Positions 14,301-23,746 of a stretch of 48,475 bases of DNA are shown here, in pieces. The notes beneath the pieces were generated by a model. The model was not told the origin of the DNA, searched no databases, and saw nothing but the letters and a program-made list of their open reading frames with translations. This DNA is from Chloroflexia bacterium (GTDB lineage Bacteria; Chloroflexota; Chloroflexia; DTKN01), in assembly GCA_016928715.1 (NCBI GenBank), contig JAFGKG010000015.1:1-48475 (forward strand), in the 5' to 3' direction. The translations under genes and the position numbers were made by a program. Position 1 is the stretch's first letter; the number at the start of each line of letters is the position of its first letter.

Positions 14301-17021
14301 CTACTCCTCGGAAAGCTGGGCCAAGCCGGCCCGCCCCCACAACCGCAGCAGGGCCGGCCGGAATGCCGCCAGGGCCGCCACGTAGCAGGCGGCCAGGATC
14401 GACTCGAGACGCAAGACGGCCGGCCAGTCCACGACGACCTGGCGGATTTCGACCTGACCAAACGAAGCGGCCATGGCCCGCAGAACGTAATGTAAGGAGA
14501 TCTTGCTCACACTATAGCCAATCACCGTACCGATCAGCAGGCCCAGGCCCACCGTCACGACACCCTCCAGGATGAACAGGCGGATCATTTGCCCACGGGC
14601 CCAACCCATCGCCCGCAGCAGACAGAATTCATAGGTATTATTTCGCGCGGCAAAGCGATGGACCAGGAAAACACCGGCCACGCTGAGCAGGCCCAGGATC
14701 AGGCCGTTGACCTGAAAGGCGTCCGTGGCTCCGCGGGCCAGGGCATCGGACTGGAGGTGGCGCAGTTCCGCCTGGACGTCCGCCTGGATGTGCTCGGCCA
14801 AAGCGGGGTCCTGGGCAAGCGCGTCGTGATGGGCGGGATCGGTCGCCAGCCAGATCTCGCCAAGGCGAAAGCTCCAGGTGTTGAGATTCACCTGCCCCCC
14901 CAGGGCGCGCCGTTCGGTCACGACGAAATCCTCTGCCAGCGTGGGAAAGTCGTCGGCGACGGCGCGAATCTCAAAGGTCAGATCCTGGTAGCCGAGGGAA
15001 AAACTGATCCGATCGCCGACCGCCTGCTCGGAGGTCAGCAAGGAGGGCGAGACAATGGCCGGCAGCACACCCTCGGCGGCCTCTCCCCGCAGGGCCTGGA
15101 CCAGCTCGTCCAGGGGGGGAGCACTACCGGCGTCCCGCGGATCGTAGGCCACACGGGCAAAGGTCTCGGGATCGATCGCCAGCAGTTCCACCGGGCCCAT
15201 GGGGCCGTCCAGAGCCTCGCTGCGCACAACCGGGGAGACGGCGAGCACGCCGGGCCGGTCGGCGAGGCCCAGTGCCGCAGCCTCGGCGGCCGGCTGCCTG
15301 GCCGAGAGGCGCAGGTCCGCGCAGGTCCGCTGCCGGGCGGTCTCTAGCTGGGCGGCCCGCAGCGAGGCGCCAAAAGCGCTGGAAAAGAGGAGCAGACTGG
15401 CGGCAACGGTAACCAACAGTACGATCCGGACGGTCTCGATCCGGGCGTAGGACCGACGCGCCAGCGCCAGGGGCAAGACCCACCCCCGACCCCGGTCGGC
15501 CATCCGGCCCGCGAGCCGGAGCATGGCGGGCAGAGCGCGGGCGAACAGCAGCACCACGGCGACGAGCAGCACCGAGGAGCCCAGCAGCAGAAAGGGGTCG
15601 GCCAGCGCCGAGCCGCCGATGCGGTGCAGCACAAAGGAACCGGACTGGGCCAACTGCCAGAGCAGCAGGGCGCCGAGCGCCAGCAGGATGAGGTCCAGGT
15701 ACAAGCGCTGCCAGAGCGGCCGGGCCTCCGGGCTGACCGGCCAACGGCGGGGCCGGAGCGAGGACCCGGCCGTCTGCATATAGGCCGACAGCACCGCGGC
15801 CAACCAACCCAGGCCGGCCCCCAGCAGGGCCAGGCCCCAGGATGCGGGGGAAAGCCGGGGGGCGATGGCACCGGCTGTGCTCGCCGCCCACAGCCTGAGC
15901 AGGGCCCAGGCCCCCAGCGTTCCCAGCAGCGCCGCCAGCAGGGCCAGCGGCAGGCCGGCCAGGGCCAAGATCCCGGTGACCTGCAGCCGGCTTGCGCCCC
16001 GATCGAGCAGAGTCGCCATTTCCCCGGCGGCATCCGCCAACAGATACGAGGCGACGATCCAGATGACGTACAACACGAGAAGCAGGGCCTGGGCGATCAG
16101 CAAAAAGAGGGTCGCCTGCATCGCTGCCTGCTTGGCCTGGAAATCGGCCAGGATCTGGGGCAGGGCACTGTGCAGTTCGGCGCCGTGGTTGCGCATTTGA
16201 GCCTGGAGGTAGATCAGCGCCTGGTGGATACGCCGCACATTGCCGACCGTGATCCGGCTGCTGTCCACCAGCAAACGCCAGGACAGGTCGTGCTCGATCA
16301 AGTAGTCCTGCATCGCCGCCGGGGGCACAAACAGCGACACCGTGACGATCTCTCTACTGCGGCCCAGCAACTTGATGTGGATGCCAAAAGTCGCCGGATC
16401 ACCCCACCAGCGATCCGCCTGGGCCTCGCGCGCCTCGATGACACCGACAATGTCGAGCACGACCGGGCCCTGCGGGGTCGTAACGGTCACCAGGTCGCCG
16501 ACGCCCAGTTCGCTCCGCGGGATGGCCTCCACGCCGAGGGCGACCTCCAGCACCGGCGGGGATACCGCAGTGCTGGAAGGGTCCGAGGCCTGATACACCG
16601 GCAGACGGCCCTGCAAGACCCGCACTTCCTGGGCCAGATCCTGGAATGCCCACAAGCGCACGTAATGGAACTTGGGCGGTGGGGGGGCGGTTCCCCCCGT
16701 GTAGGGCGGCTCCCACACCGACAGCTTGATCTGGCGCACCTCAATTCGTTCCACCAGAATCTCCCCCAGCCGCTCCACAATGAGATCGTACAGGACCGGC
16801 TCGAGGCGAGCGCCCTCTTTTGTCGAGATCAGGACGTGCCGCGCCGAGGGAGCGCGGTAGCTCCGCACCATTTCGTGCAGGCTCTGCGTTCCGATCAAGT
16901 CACCATAGGCCGGCAATCCCGCCAGCATAAGGGCGGCCAGCGTCAGACCCAGACAGAGGGCTAGGTGCAATCGAATATACCGTCGCAGGTGTCGAAGGAC
17001 CAGTTTCAGCATGTGCCTCAT
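14301..17021 (-). CDS. FtsX-like ABC permease with duplicated MacB-type domains
   Basis: 906 residues. A single N-terminal membrane helix (about 17-37) is followed by a large extracytoplasmic MacB-PCD-like domain, a cluster of membrane helices (about 305-500), another helix (about 540-560) with a second extracytoplasmic domain, and a C-terminal three-helix FtsX bundle beginning LILGLLSVAGVFLVHRFA and including RAMGWARGQMIRLFILEG, the conserved coupling motif. The architecture is two FtsX units in one chain. Start ATG 17021 overlaps the stop of the upstream permease (ATGA). Such proteins move lipoproteins, lipids or peptides or perform mechanotransmission; the substrate is unknown. Confidence 0.88.
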   Translation of the reverse strand: MRHMLKLVLRHLRRYIRLHLALCLGLTLAALMLAGLPAYGDLIGTQSLHEMVRSYRAPSARHVLISTKEGARLEPVLYDLIVERLGEILVERIEVRQIKLSVWEPPYTGGTAPPPPKFHYVRLWAFQDLAQEVRVLQGRLPVYQASDPSSTAVSPPVLEVALGVEAIPRSELGVGDLVTVTTPQGPVVLDIVGVIEAREAQADRWWGDPATFGIHIKLLGRSREIVTVSLFVPPAAMQDYLIEHDLSWRLLVDSSRITVGNVRRIHQALIYLQAQMRNHGAELHSALPQILADFQAKQAAMQATLFLLIAQALLLVLYVIWIVASYLLADAAGEMATLLDRGASRLQVTGILALAGLPLALLAALLGTLGAWALLRLWAASTAGAIAPRLSPASWGLALLGAGLGWLAAVLSAYMQTAGSSLRPRRWPVSPEARPLWQRLYLDLILLALGALLLWQLAQSGSFVLHRIGGSALADPFLLLGSSVLLVAVVLLFARALPAMLRLAGRMADRGRGWVLPLALARRSYARIETVRIVLLVTVAASLLLFSSAFGASLRAAQLETARQRTCADLRLSARQPAAEAAALGLADRPGVLAVSPVVRSEALDGPMGPVELLAIDPETFARVAYDPRDAGSAPPLDELVQALRGEAAEGVLPAIVSPSLLTSEQAVGDRISFSLGYQDLTFEIRAVADDFPTLAEDFVVTERRALGGQVNLNTWSFRLGEIWLATDPAHHDALAQDPALAEHIQADVQAELRHLQSDALARGATDAFQVNGLILGLLSVAGVFLVHRFAARNNTYEFCLLRAMGWARGQMIRLFILEGVVTVGLGLLIGTVIGYSVSKISLHYVLRAMAASFGQVEIRQVVVDWPAVLRLESILAACYVAALAAFRPALLRLWGRAGLAQLSEE

Positions 17022-20000
17022 TCTTCTCCAATACGCAGCACGCGGTGGATACGCGCTCGCGAGAGCAACAGCGTCACCAGGGCCAGACAGAGCAGCAGGG
17101 TCCCCCCCAGGACCAGGTAAAGTTGCAGCACCGCATCCCAGTCGGTGTGGGGCCGAAAGGGAGGAACCGGCGGCAGCTTGCCCAACGTAATCGGCAGGCG
17201 GGGCAGTACCAGCCCGTTCAGGATCGACCCCAACAGGGTGCCCAGCCCCAGGCCAGAGAGGACCAGGATCACCTGCTCGATGAGCAGGGAGACGTAGAGC
17301 TGCCAGGGAGACAAACCCATCGTGCGCAGAACGCCATAGCTCAACTCACGCCGGCGGGCGTTCGTATAGAAATAGGTGGCAAAGCCAACGATGCTCAGCA
17401 GGCTGGTTAGGACGTAGCCGTAAAAGGTCACGCTGCGCAATCCCAGGGCCATAGGATCGGCTCCGATTTCCTGCCGGACGGACTTGACCGTCCAGGTCTC
17501 CTCGGCCAAGTCGGCCAGATTCACCAAGGCATCGGGGTCCTCCGGATCGTCGGCAAAGAGCCAGAGTTCGTTGGCATTGACGGGCTTGGGGGTGCCCCCG
17601 TTCAAGTGGGCCAACAAGGGATCGCCGGCAACGATCATAAAGCCGGCCGGAAGCGATACGGGATCCTCGTAAACGGTGGGAAAGTAGTGAACCAGGCCGA
17701 CCACACGCAGCGAGAGGTGCACCGAGTGGATCCAGGCCGACGCCGCATCCCCCTCCTGGAGTTGGGCCGCCTCCAGAAAGGCCGGACTGACCAGGACCGG
17801 CAGCCGGACCTCGGCCTCCGCGGGGCCCCGTTCGAAGGCGATCGATTCCTGGGCCCGCCGGAAATTGATGATCAAGCGCCGACCGGCCTGTCCGGTATAA
17901 GCCGTAAAGGTGTCGCGGAGGATGCTCGAGTACGCCTGGCCCAAGTGCCATTCGTCTGCCGCCTCCTCAAATCCCTCTACGATCTGAGCGGCGCCGGTCG
18001 TGCGCTCAACTACCGTCAGGTCGTCCACCACGATATTGATATTCACCCTGGACATATAGCCATAGCGCTCGGTTCGGGCGCGGTTCTGAATCCAGATGGA
18101 GTGTAGGCTCAAAGGATAGGCGCCCTCCTCCAGTTCAGGCAGATCGCCGGACAGATAGCGCCAGTTACAGGCATTTTCGGCAGCCGTTGCCGCCACCTCG
18201 GGGCAGCAGTCCGCACAACAGGCAAAGGGACAGTCGCCGGCCTCGGGCCACTTTAGCTCGAGATCAAAGTAGGCGCCAGCACTCGTCCGCAGTCGGGCAC
18301 ATACCCGGATCCGGTCCAGATCGTTCTCACCCATATAGCGGCCGGAAACGTGGGAATGGTCCGAGCGCTGATCGTCGGGGGAGGTCCACACCCAGAGGCC
18401 CAGGCCGGCGGGCCGACCCGGCAGGGGCACAAAGGCCCCCTCCCAATCCGCGGCGGGAACGATCCGGCGCAGCAGTTCCGCCAGCGGGGCGTCGGCGAAA
18501 TCGTCACGGAAAGTGCCCGACTCGGCCAGAACAAGGGGGTCGACGGCCAGGACCGCAAAGCGGGGAAAGCGCGAGACGCCCAGATCCACGGTTCCCAGGT
18601 CGCGGGCCACGCTCGTCGCCGACCGCAGGCCGGACTGCGCCGTCAGGCCCGCCAGATCCGCGGCCCGGCTGGAGACCAGGCGAACGTCCCCCCCGACGGC
18701 ATACTGAGCCCTCTCGCTCTCACTCACATCCAGGGTGGCGTTCAAACCGGTCGAGAGCAGTCCCAAAGACATGGCCAGGGTAAGCAGGAGGATCAGCAGC
18801 ACACCCCGAACCGGGTTGCGGGAGACCTGCCACATGGCCAGGGGCGCGGTCAGCCCCCGACCCCGGGCGCTGACCCGGGCGGACAGGCGCATGAGCAGGG
18901 GTAGGACCCGCAGCAGAATGGTCGCAGAACCGAGGAGCAGGGCCACGGGGGACAGCAGCAGCAGCCAATCGACCTGAGGCCGAACAGCGCTGCTGCCGAC
19001 GATGCTGCCATACAGGTGCAGCCGCCAGAGCAGAACCAGGCCGATCAGCAAGAGGATGACGTCCAGGTACAGGCGCTGCCACCAGGATTCCCGCGGCGGC
19101 CGGGCGATGCCCTGCTGGTGGGCTACGATACTGCGCCGCAATGCGGGTCCCAGCGGCAGTAATAAGGCGACGGCACAGACCCCAGCGCCCAGGCCTGCCG
19201 CCAGCCAGGAGGCACGGGTGAGATGCACAGCCCAATCCCCCGGCGCCACCGCGGCCAGGGGCCCAAACAGAGAGAGACCCTTGATGAGTACAATGGCCAG
19301 ACCGGGACCACTTAGAAAGGCCGTGACGGCCAAGAGAACGGCCTCGACCGCCTGAATGGCGAGAATCTGCCGGCCGGAGGCGCCGCGGCTGCGCAGGACG
19401 GCAAACTCGTGTTCGGCCTGCTGGACCGACAACGCGGCCACCAGCAGCACATAGTACAGCACCAGCAGGGCGATCTCGGCCATGAGCAGGTACAACGGAC
19501 CCCGCACCGTCCCGGCCTGGACGGCGAAATCGGTCAGCAGTTCGGGCAGCCCGGTGTCCAGGAGAACGTTCAGTTCGCCCAGGTGTAGGTCCTTTTTCAG
19601 GCCGGCGATCTGGCCGCTCAGATCGGATGCACCGGCCAGAGTGATCCGTTCGGGAAGCAATTGTACGTTCCAGGCAATCCTGGCCTGGGCCTCTGGGACC
19701 AGGGCCGCAGCACCCCCATAGAGAATTTCGGCCGGCACAACAGCGCCGTAGCGCCGGGCGCCCTGCCCAGAGCCCTGGCCCCGCAGGGGATGTTCGGGAA
19801 CGAACCAATAGGCATCCCCCGGATTCCGGGGCCGGATGACGCCGGTCACCTGCAGCCAGGCGGAGGGTTGCGCGTCATCCCGCTTGAAGCTAACGGGCAG
19901 CCGGTCGCCGACCTCCAGGAAATAATCCCGGGCCATAGTTTCCCCAATGATGATGGGAACCGTATCCGTCAGCATGCCGCCGGCCGGCCAGTCGCCGGCC

Positions 20001-20401
20001 AGGAACTCGACCTGATCATGAATGTCCTCGTAAAAGCGCAGGTGGATCCGGTCGTCGAGCTGGGCCTCCCCCCCAACCCAGGGGATCATCCAGGTGGACT
20101 CGACCGCAAGGGTAACACGCTGCAAATAGCGGCCCAGGCGATCCTCGAGTTGGGCCCGGACCTGGCGGTCCAATTCCTGGACGACGGGCGCCTGGGGCAA
20201 CTCGTAGCACTGCAGGTTCAGATTTCGCACGGAGGGGCCGGCGGCCAAGATCTCGTGCCGCAGCCCAATTTCCAGCACGGCGTCGACCAGCAGGGGGGTA
20301 CTGGCCAGCAGGGCCGTCGCCATGACGACTCCCAGGCCCAAGTTGAGGAACAACTGCCAGTGGCGCCGGATGCGCCGGAGCAGGTAGTGGATGATGGCCA
20401 T
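17018..20401 (-). CDS. FtsX-like ABC permease, larger paralogue with Cys-rich extracytoplasmic loop
   Basis: 1127 residues, same layout as its neighbour: N-terminal helix (about 15-35), extracytoplasmic domain, membrane helices from about residue 305 to 530, a second very large extracytoplasmic domain (about 540-1000), and a C-terminal bundle with SYGVLRTMGLSPWQLYVSLLIEQ. Around residues 722-745 there is a Cys cluster, GDCPFACCADCCPEVA, with a further Cys shortly after, absent from the 906-residue partner; it may form disulfides or bind metal outside the cell. Starts 41 bases after the HAD gene on the same strand. Confidence 0.87.
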   Translation of the reverse strand: MAIIHYLLRRIRRHWQLFLNLGLGVVMATALLASTPLLVDAVLEIGLRHEILAAGPSVRNLNLQCYELPQAPVVQELDRQVRAQLEDRLGRYLQRVTLAVESTWMIPWVGGEAQLDDRIHLRFYEDIHDQVEFLAGDWPAGGMLTDTVPIIIGETMARDYFLEVGDRLPVSFKRDDAQPSAWLQVTGVIRPRNPGDAYWFVPEHPLRGQGSGQGARRYGAVVPAEILYGGAAALVPEAQARIAWNVQLLPERITLAGASDLSGQIAGLKKDLHLGELNVLLDTGLPELLTDFAVQAGTVRGPLYLLMAEIALLVLYYVLLVAALSVQQAEHEFAVLRSRGASGRQILAIQAVEAVLLAVTAFLSGPGLAIVLIKGLSLFGPLAAVAPGDWAVHLTRASWLAAGLGAGVCAVALLLPLGPALRRSIVAHQQGIARPPRESWWQRLYLDVILLLIGLVLLWRLHLYGSIVGSSAVRPQVDWLLLLSPVALLLGSATILLRVLPLLMRLSARVSARGRGLTAPLAMWQVSRNPVRGVLLILLLTLAMSLGLLSTGLNATLDVSESERAQYAVGGDVRLVSSRAADLAGLTAQSGLRSATSVARDLGTVDLGVSRFPRFAVLAVDPLVLAESGTFRDDFADAPLAELLRRIVPAADWEGAFVPLPGRPAGLGLWVWTSPDDQRSDHSHVSGRYMGENDLDRIRVCARLRTSAGAYFDLELKWPEAGDCPFACCADCCPEVAATAAENACNWRYLSGDLPELEEGAYPLSLHSIWIQNRARTERYGYMSRVNINIVVDDLTVVERTTGAAQIVEGFEEAADEWHLGQAYSSILRDTFTAYTGQAGRRLIINFRRAQESIAFERGPAEAEVRLPVLVSPAFLEAAQLQEGDAASAWIHSVHLSLRVVGLVHYFPTVYEDPVSLPAGFMIVAGDPLLAHLNGGTPKPVNANELWLFADDPEDPDALVNLADLAEETWTVKSVRQEIGADPMALGLRSVTFYGYVLTSLLSIVGFATYFYTNARRRELSYGVLRTMGLSPWQLYVSLLIEQVILVLSGLGLGTLLGSILNGLVLPRLPITLGKLPPVPPFRPHTDWDAVLQLYLVLGGTLLLCLALVTLLLSRARIHRVLRIGEE

Positions 20402-20442
20402 CGGAATCTTCCAGAATCTTGTCCCTCTTGCATTTCTAGAGA

Positions 20443-21186
20443 TTATTCGTCCTCAAGGCCGGGTTTTGTCTTGTGAGAGGACAGTTGTACTAACACGTCT
20501 TCCACCTCGGCCAGAGGGCCCTGGTAGGTTGGCTGGGGGATATCCAGGTCCAGTGCCGTGCGTGGACCGGGTACCAGGAAGGTGCGGCAGCCCAGGCGGG
20601 CGGCGACCATGTCCATGGCCTCGTCACCGACCACCAGGCAGGCCGCCGCCGGACGGTCAATCTTGACCAGGATTTCCTCAAAATAGCGCAGGTCGGGCTT
20701 GCAGGCGTGGCTGTTTTCGTAGGTGGTGATCAGGGTGTAGGGAAAATCGGCCACACCGGCCCACTCCAAGCGCCGGCGGACCGCTACCCTGGGGAAAAGG
20801 GGGTTGGTGGCGATGACTACGTCATAGCCCAGGTCAAAGGCGCGCCGGACCACCCGACGGGCGGCCGGTTTGCGCTCGGTGTACTGCCGCAGCTTGTCAA
20901 AGTCGGTCTGGTAAAAGTCGATCAGCAGCGGTTCCAACGCCTCCCGGGGCACGCCCAGCCGCGGGTAAAAGTCTTGGGCGAAAACCTCCTCGTTGCTGGC
21001 CCGGCCGTCGTTGGCCGCCATCACCCCGGTCGAGCGGAGCAGGTCGGCGACAAACTTTTTCGGGGGCACCAGGTGGGCGACGTGGGCCGAGATACGTTCG
21101 AGGTAGGGCGGCAGAAAGCGATCCATGTCATTGCCCAGCAGGGTTCCGTCCAGGTCAAAGAGCACTGCCCGCAGGGGGGTGTTCAT
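20443..21186 (-). CDS. HAD-superfamily hydrolase
   Basis: 247 residues from ATG 21186 (GGAGAGG seven bases upstream). All four HAD motifs are visible: Asp11-x-Asp13 in LFDLDGTLLGND, Thr in VVIATNPLFP, Lys in HACKPDLRYFEEIL, and VVGDEAMDMVAA. The cap is helical (type C1), as in phosphatases of phosphorylated sugars or nucleotides. The start lies within the 3' end of the AbiEii gene (32-base overlap), so it is translated from the toxin-antitoxin transcript; whether this is functional or only positional is unknown. Confidence 0.88.
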   Translation of the reverse strand: MNTPLRAVLFDLDGTLLGNDMDRFLPPYLERISAHVAHLVPPKKFVADLLRSTGVMAANDGRASNEEVFAQDFYPRLGVPREALEPLLIDFYQTDFDKLRQYTERKPAARRVVRRAFDLGYDVVIATNPLFPRVAVRRRLEWAGVADFPYTLITTYENSHACKPDLRYFEEILVKIDRPAAACLVVGDEAMDMVAARLGCRTFLVPGPRTALDLDIPQPTYQGPLAEVEDVLVQLSSHKTKPGLEDE

Positions 21187-22102
21187 CGTTCCTCTCCATG
21201 TCTTGGGCCAGGCGCTCCAGGCCCCAGCGCTGCCAACAGTCCTGCAGGTAGGCGTAAGCGTCCGGCAGGGTGGCCGCCGGCAGTTCCAGTTCGCGGGCCT
21301 GGGCGGCGTAGGCGGCGCTCCAGGATTCCGGCGGGGCGGGGAGCTCCCGGGGCAGGGGGTGGGTGCGGCGGGCGGCAAAGGTGGCCCGCAGGGCCGGCCG
21401 GACTTGCTCGGGCCGGAGGCCGCCCAGGTGCAGCAGCAGGACCAGGTCCAGCAGGTCCTTGACGCGGGTGTTCTCCCGGTCGGGCCAGGGGAAAGTATAG
21501 GCGTGCAGCTTTTCCGCGAAATGTTGGGCCGGGGGGTACAGGGCGACCCGGGCGGGGTCGATGTCGGCGAAATCGAGCAGGGCGTGGCCCTCGACCCAGT
21601 CCGGCTGCTCCAGCACAGCGTCGCCCAGGCCGACGTCCAGGTGGAACTGGGCAAAGACGCGGCCGGCCAGGTGGGCCTCGACCGAGCAGCGCAGGCCGCC
21701 GCCGGGGGCGCCGCTGCGCTCCTCCTTGGGCCGGCTGAGGTAGAAACGAAAGCCGTCGCCCATCTCGCGGGCGGCGGCTTCCTGGAGCAGTTCGTAGACG
21801 CCGAGACCCGCTGCGTTCTCGGCCTGGTGTGGGGCCAGCACTTCCAGGGCCCGCTCCTCCGGCACGGCCAGGTCCAGGTCCAGGGTAGAGCGGGCGCGGT
21901 CCTGCAGGCGCAGCTCCAGGGCATAGCCGCCCTTGAGCAGCCAGGGCGGCTGCTCCGGGGCAAAGAGACGGGCCAACAGTCGTTCAAAGGCCACCCGCCG
22001 GCGCAGGCGCTGCAGGTCGACCCCCTGGCGCTCGGCCCGGCGGCGCAGGCGATTTTCCAGGGCGTGGCGAAAGGCCTGGGGACTGCCGTAGCGGCCGGTC
22101 AC
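21155..22102 (-). CDS. abiEii: AbiEii/AbiGii-family nucleotidyltransferase toxin (type IV TA)
   Basis: 315 residues. The nucleotidyltransferase core is LKGGYALELRLQDRARST followed by LDLDL: Gly58-Gly59 then Asp75-x-Asp77, the GSx10DxD-like motif of DUF1814 toxins; a third acidic site is in FAQFHLDVGLGD, and the family motifs AEKLHAY and RVKDLLDLVLLL follow. AbiEii-type toxins are thought to modify tRNA acceptor ends or other targets with nucleotides and cause phage abortive infection. The start overlaps the antitoxin stop (ATGA, 22099-22102). C-terminal residues overlap the HAD gene. Confidence 0.9.
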   Translation of the reverse strand: MTGRYGSPQAFRHALENRLRRRAERQGVDLQRLRRRVAFERLLARLFAPEQPPWLLKGGYALELRLQDRARSTLDLDLAVPEERALEVLAPHQAENAAGLGVYELLQEAAAREMGDGFRFYLSRPKEERSGAPGGGLRCSVEAHLAGRVFAQFHLDVGLGDAVLEQPDWVEGHALLDFADIDPARVALYPPAQHFAEKLHAYTFPWPDRENTRVKDLLDLVLLLHLGGLRPEQVRPALRATFAARRTHPLPRELPAPPESWSAAYAAQARELELPAATLPDAYAYLQDCWQRWGLERLAQDMERNDEHPPAGSAL

Positions 22103-22713
22103 GAGCCCGGCTCCAGCGCGGCGTCCAGGGCCAACTCCAGCCGTTCGCGGGCGTCGGACGCGGCGGCGGCCTCCTGCAGCGGGCGCCGGCGGACCAGGCC
22201 GCGCTCCAGGGCCTGCCGCAGGGCCCGGTCCAGGTGCTCCTGGCTGAGCGGGCTCCCGGCGGCGTCGAGCAGGGTGCGCAGGGGGGTGGTGATGCGGTAG
22301 CCCTCGTGCTGTTCGACCTCGTGCGGCTGCAGTTCGGCCTGGTGCAGCACCAGGCCATCGGGCGCCTCCTTGCGAAAGCCGGCCGGCACGGTCAGGTGGA
22401 TGCGGGCCGGCAGCAGATCGCCGAGATCGTAGACGGCCAGGGCGGTCTGGTGGGAGACGACGGCCTGGGGCCGGCCCTGCTGGTTGCGGCTCCAGAGCGA
22501 CCAGCGGATCAGGTCATCGCGCTCTCCGGGGGGATAGTCGCGCAGGCGGTGCAGCCCGTGGTCGACGCGCAGCCAGGCGCCCCGGGAGAGGTGGTAGTGC
22601 TGCTGGCTGTAGGCGTAGCCGGCCTCGCGCGCCTGGGCGGAGGTAAAATAGCCGCCCTGGGTGGAGGCAATCTCGTAGAGCCGGCGGGCATTCTCCTGCG
22701 GATCGCGTTTCAT
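22099..22713 (-). CDS. abiEi: AbiEi-family antitoxin / transcriptional repressor (type IV TA)
   Basis: 204 residues from ATG with AAGGTGAG upstream. N-terminal winged helix (GGYFTSAQAREAGYAYSQQH then GAWLRVDHGLHRL) is the AbiEi-type wHTH followed by a C-terminal domain with VVSHQTALAVYDLGDLLP and TTPLRTLLDAAG, typical of this antitoxin family. AbiEi proteins bind inverted repeats in their own promoter; a 7-bp dyad sits at 22737-22755 here. Cognate toxin follows immediately. Confidence 0.9.
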   Translation of the reverse strand: MKRDPQENARRLYEIASTQGGYFTSAQAREAGYAYSQQHYHLSRGAWLRVDHGLHRLRDYPPGERDDLIRWSLWSRNQQGRPQAVVSHQTALAVYDLGDLLPARIHLTVPAGFRKEAPDGLVLHQAELQPHEVEQHEGYRITTPLRTLLDAAGSPLSQEHLDRALRQALERGLVRRRPLQEAAAASDARERLELALDAALEPGS

Positions 22714-22736
22714 ATCTCACCTTACTCTTGCAAAAA

Positions 22737-22755
22737 CCTTATATAGATTATAAGG
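22737..22755. promoter_or_regulatory. Dyad operator next to the abiE promoter
   Basis: CCTTATA-TAGAT-TATAAGG: a perfect 7-bp inverted repeat with a 5-base centre, directly downstream of the -10 and covering the expected start point. This is the natural place for AbiEi autorepression. Confidence 0.7.
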
Positions 22756-22784
22756 ATTTTACACGAATGGGGGTGAAATGTCAA
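22756..22784 (-). promoter_or_regulatory. Promoter of abiEi-abiEii-HAD operon
   Basis: On the minus strand TTGACA (22784-22779), a 17-base spacer, TAAAAT (22761-22756). Transcription would start about 22749, inside the adjacent dyad. Confidence 0.82.
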
Positions 22785-22821
22785 GGCCCATGGGCATCGC
22801 CCATAACGCAGATTTCGGTAG

Positions 22822-22841
22822 GGGCGAGGCGCGCCTCGCCC
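22822..22841. repeat. Perfect 20-bp palindrome GGGCGAGGCGCGCCTCGCCC
   Basis: A perfect self-complementary 20-mer lies just after the methyltransferase stop (minus strand) and before the abiE promoter. It may act as a terminator for the methyltransferase transcript, though no U-run follows. It is related to the 32-bp palindrome at 26058. Confidence 0.7.
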
Positions 22842-22852
22842 GAAAGGCCTAT

Positions 22853-23704
22853 CTACGGACCGGCGGGATCCCAACCCACCCACTCGATGTCCTCGACCCC
22901 GGCAAAGCGCCGGGCCATCACGGCCAGGGCCTGGGGGTTGTCGTCGATCAGCACAAAGCGCCGGCCCTGTTCCAGGCAGGCGGCGCCGGTAGTGCCGCTG
23001 CCGGCGAAAAAGTCCAGGACCAGGTCGCCGGGATTGGAGGAGGCCTGCACGATGCGCCGCAGGATGCCCAGCGGCTTTTGGGTGGGATAGCCGGTGCGCT
23101 CCTTGCCCCGGGTGGGCACGATGGTATGCCACCAGACGTCGGTGACGCGCTTGCCCCGGGCGGCCTTTTCCGGGCCGACCAGGCCGGGGGCCATGTAGGG
23201 GATGCGCTCCACGTCGTCGGCGTTAAAGGTATAGCGCTTGGGGTCCTGGACGTAGACCAGGATATTGTCGTGTTTGGCCGGCCAGCGGCTCTTGGGCTTG
23301 CCCCCATAGTCGTAGGCCCAGATGATCTCGTTGAGAAAGCACTCCCGGCCAAACATGGCGTCGAGCAGGACCTTGCAGTAGTGCACCTCGCGATAGTCGA
23401 TGTGGAAGTAGAGGGTGCCGTGGGGGGCCAGCAGGCGCCGGGCCTGCCGCAGGCGGGGCTCGAGAAAGGCCAGGTAGTCGTCAAAGGCGTCGTCAAAGGA
23501 CCGGCTGCCGACCTGGACGGTCCGGTAGCGCCGGCCCTGAAAGCCGGTGCGGTCGCCCTGGGCGCTGCGGACGGTCTTGACGCGGGTATGCCGCTGCACC
23601 CGGCCGGTGTTGAACGGGGGGTCGACATAGATCAGGTCCACGGACGCGGCCGGCATGCCGCGCAGCAGGGGCAGATTGTCGCCAAAGTAGATGGTGTGGG
23701 TCAT
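22853..23704 (-). CDS. Site-specific DNA methyltransferase, beta-class (N6-adenine or N4-cytosine)
   Basis: 283 residues from ATG 23704, after GAGGT. Catalytic motif DPPF (residues 28-31, in VDPPFNTG) precedes the SAM-binding motif DFFAGSGTTG (about 235-245), the beta order; the target-recognition region lies between. YPTQKPLGILRRIV is the conserved motif next to the SAM pocket. A longer in-frame start exists but extends over the promoter. No restriction endonuclease is adjacent, so it is an orphan methylase; its neighbour is the AbiE toxin pair, together a small defence-like cluster. Confidence 0.9.
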   Translation of the reverse strand: MTHTIYFGDNLPLLRGMPAASVDLIYVDPPFNTGRVQRHTRVKTVRSAQGDRTGFQGRRYRTVQVGSRSFDDAFDDYLAFLEPRLRQARRLLAPHGTLYFHIDYREVHYCKVLLDAMFGRECFLNEIIWAYDYGGKPKSRWPAKHDNILVYVQDPKRYTFNADDVERIPYMAPGLVGPEKAARGKRVTDVWWHTIVPTRGKERTGYPTQKPLGILRRIVQASSNPGDLVLDFFAGSGTTGAACLEQGRRFVLIDDNPQALAVMARRFAGVEDIEWVGWDPAGP

Positions 23705-23746
23705 GTGGATACCTCGGTTGACTGGAACATTGCTTCCTCCAGCCCC

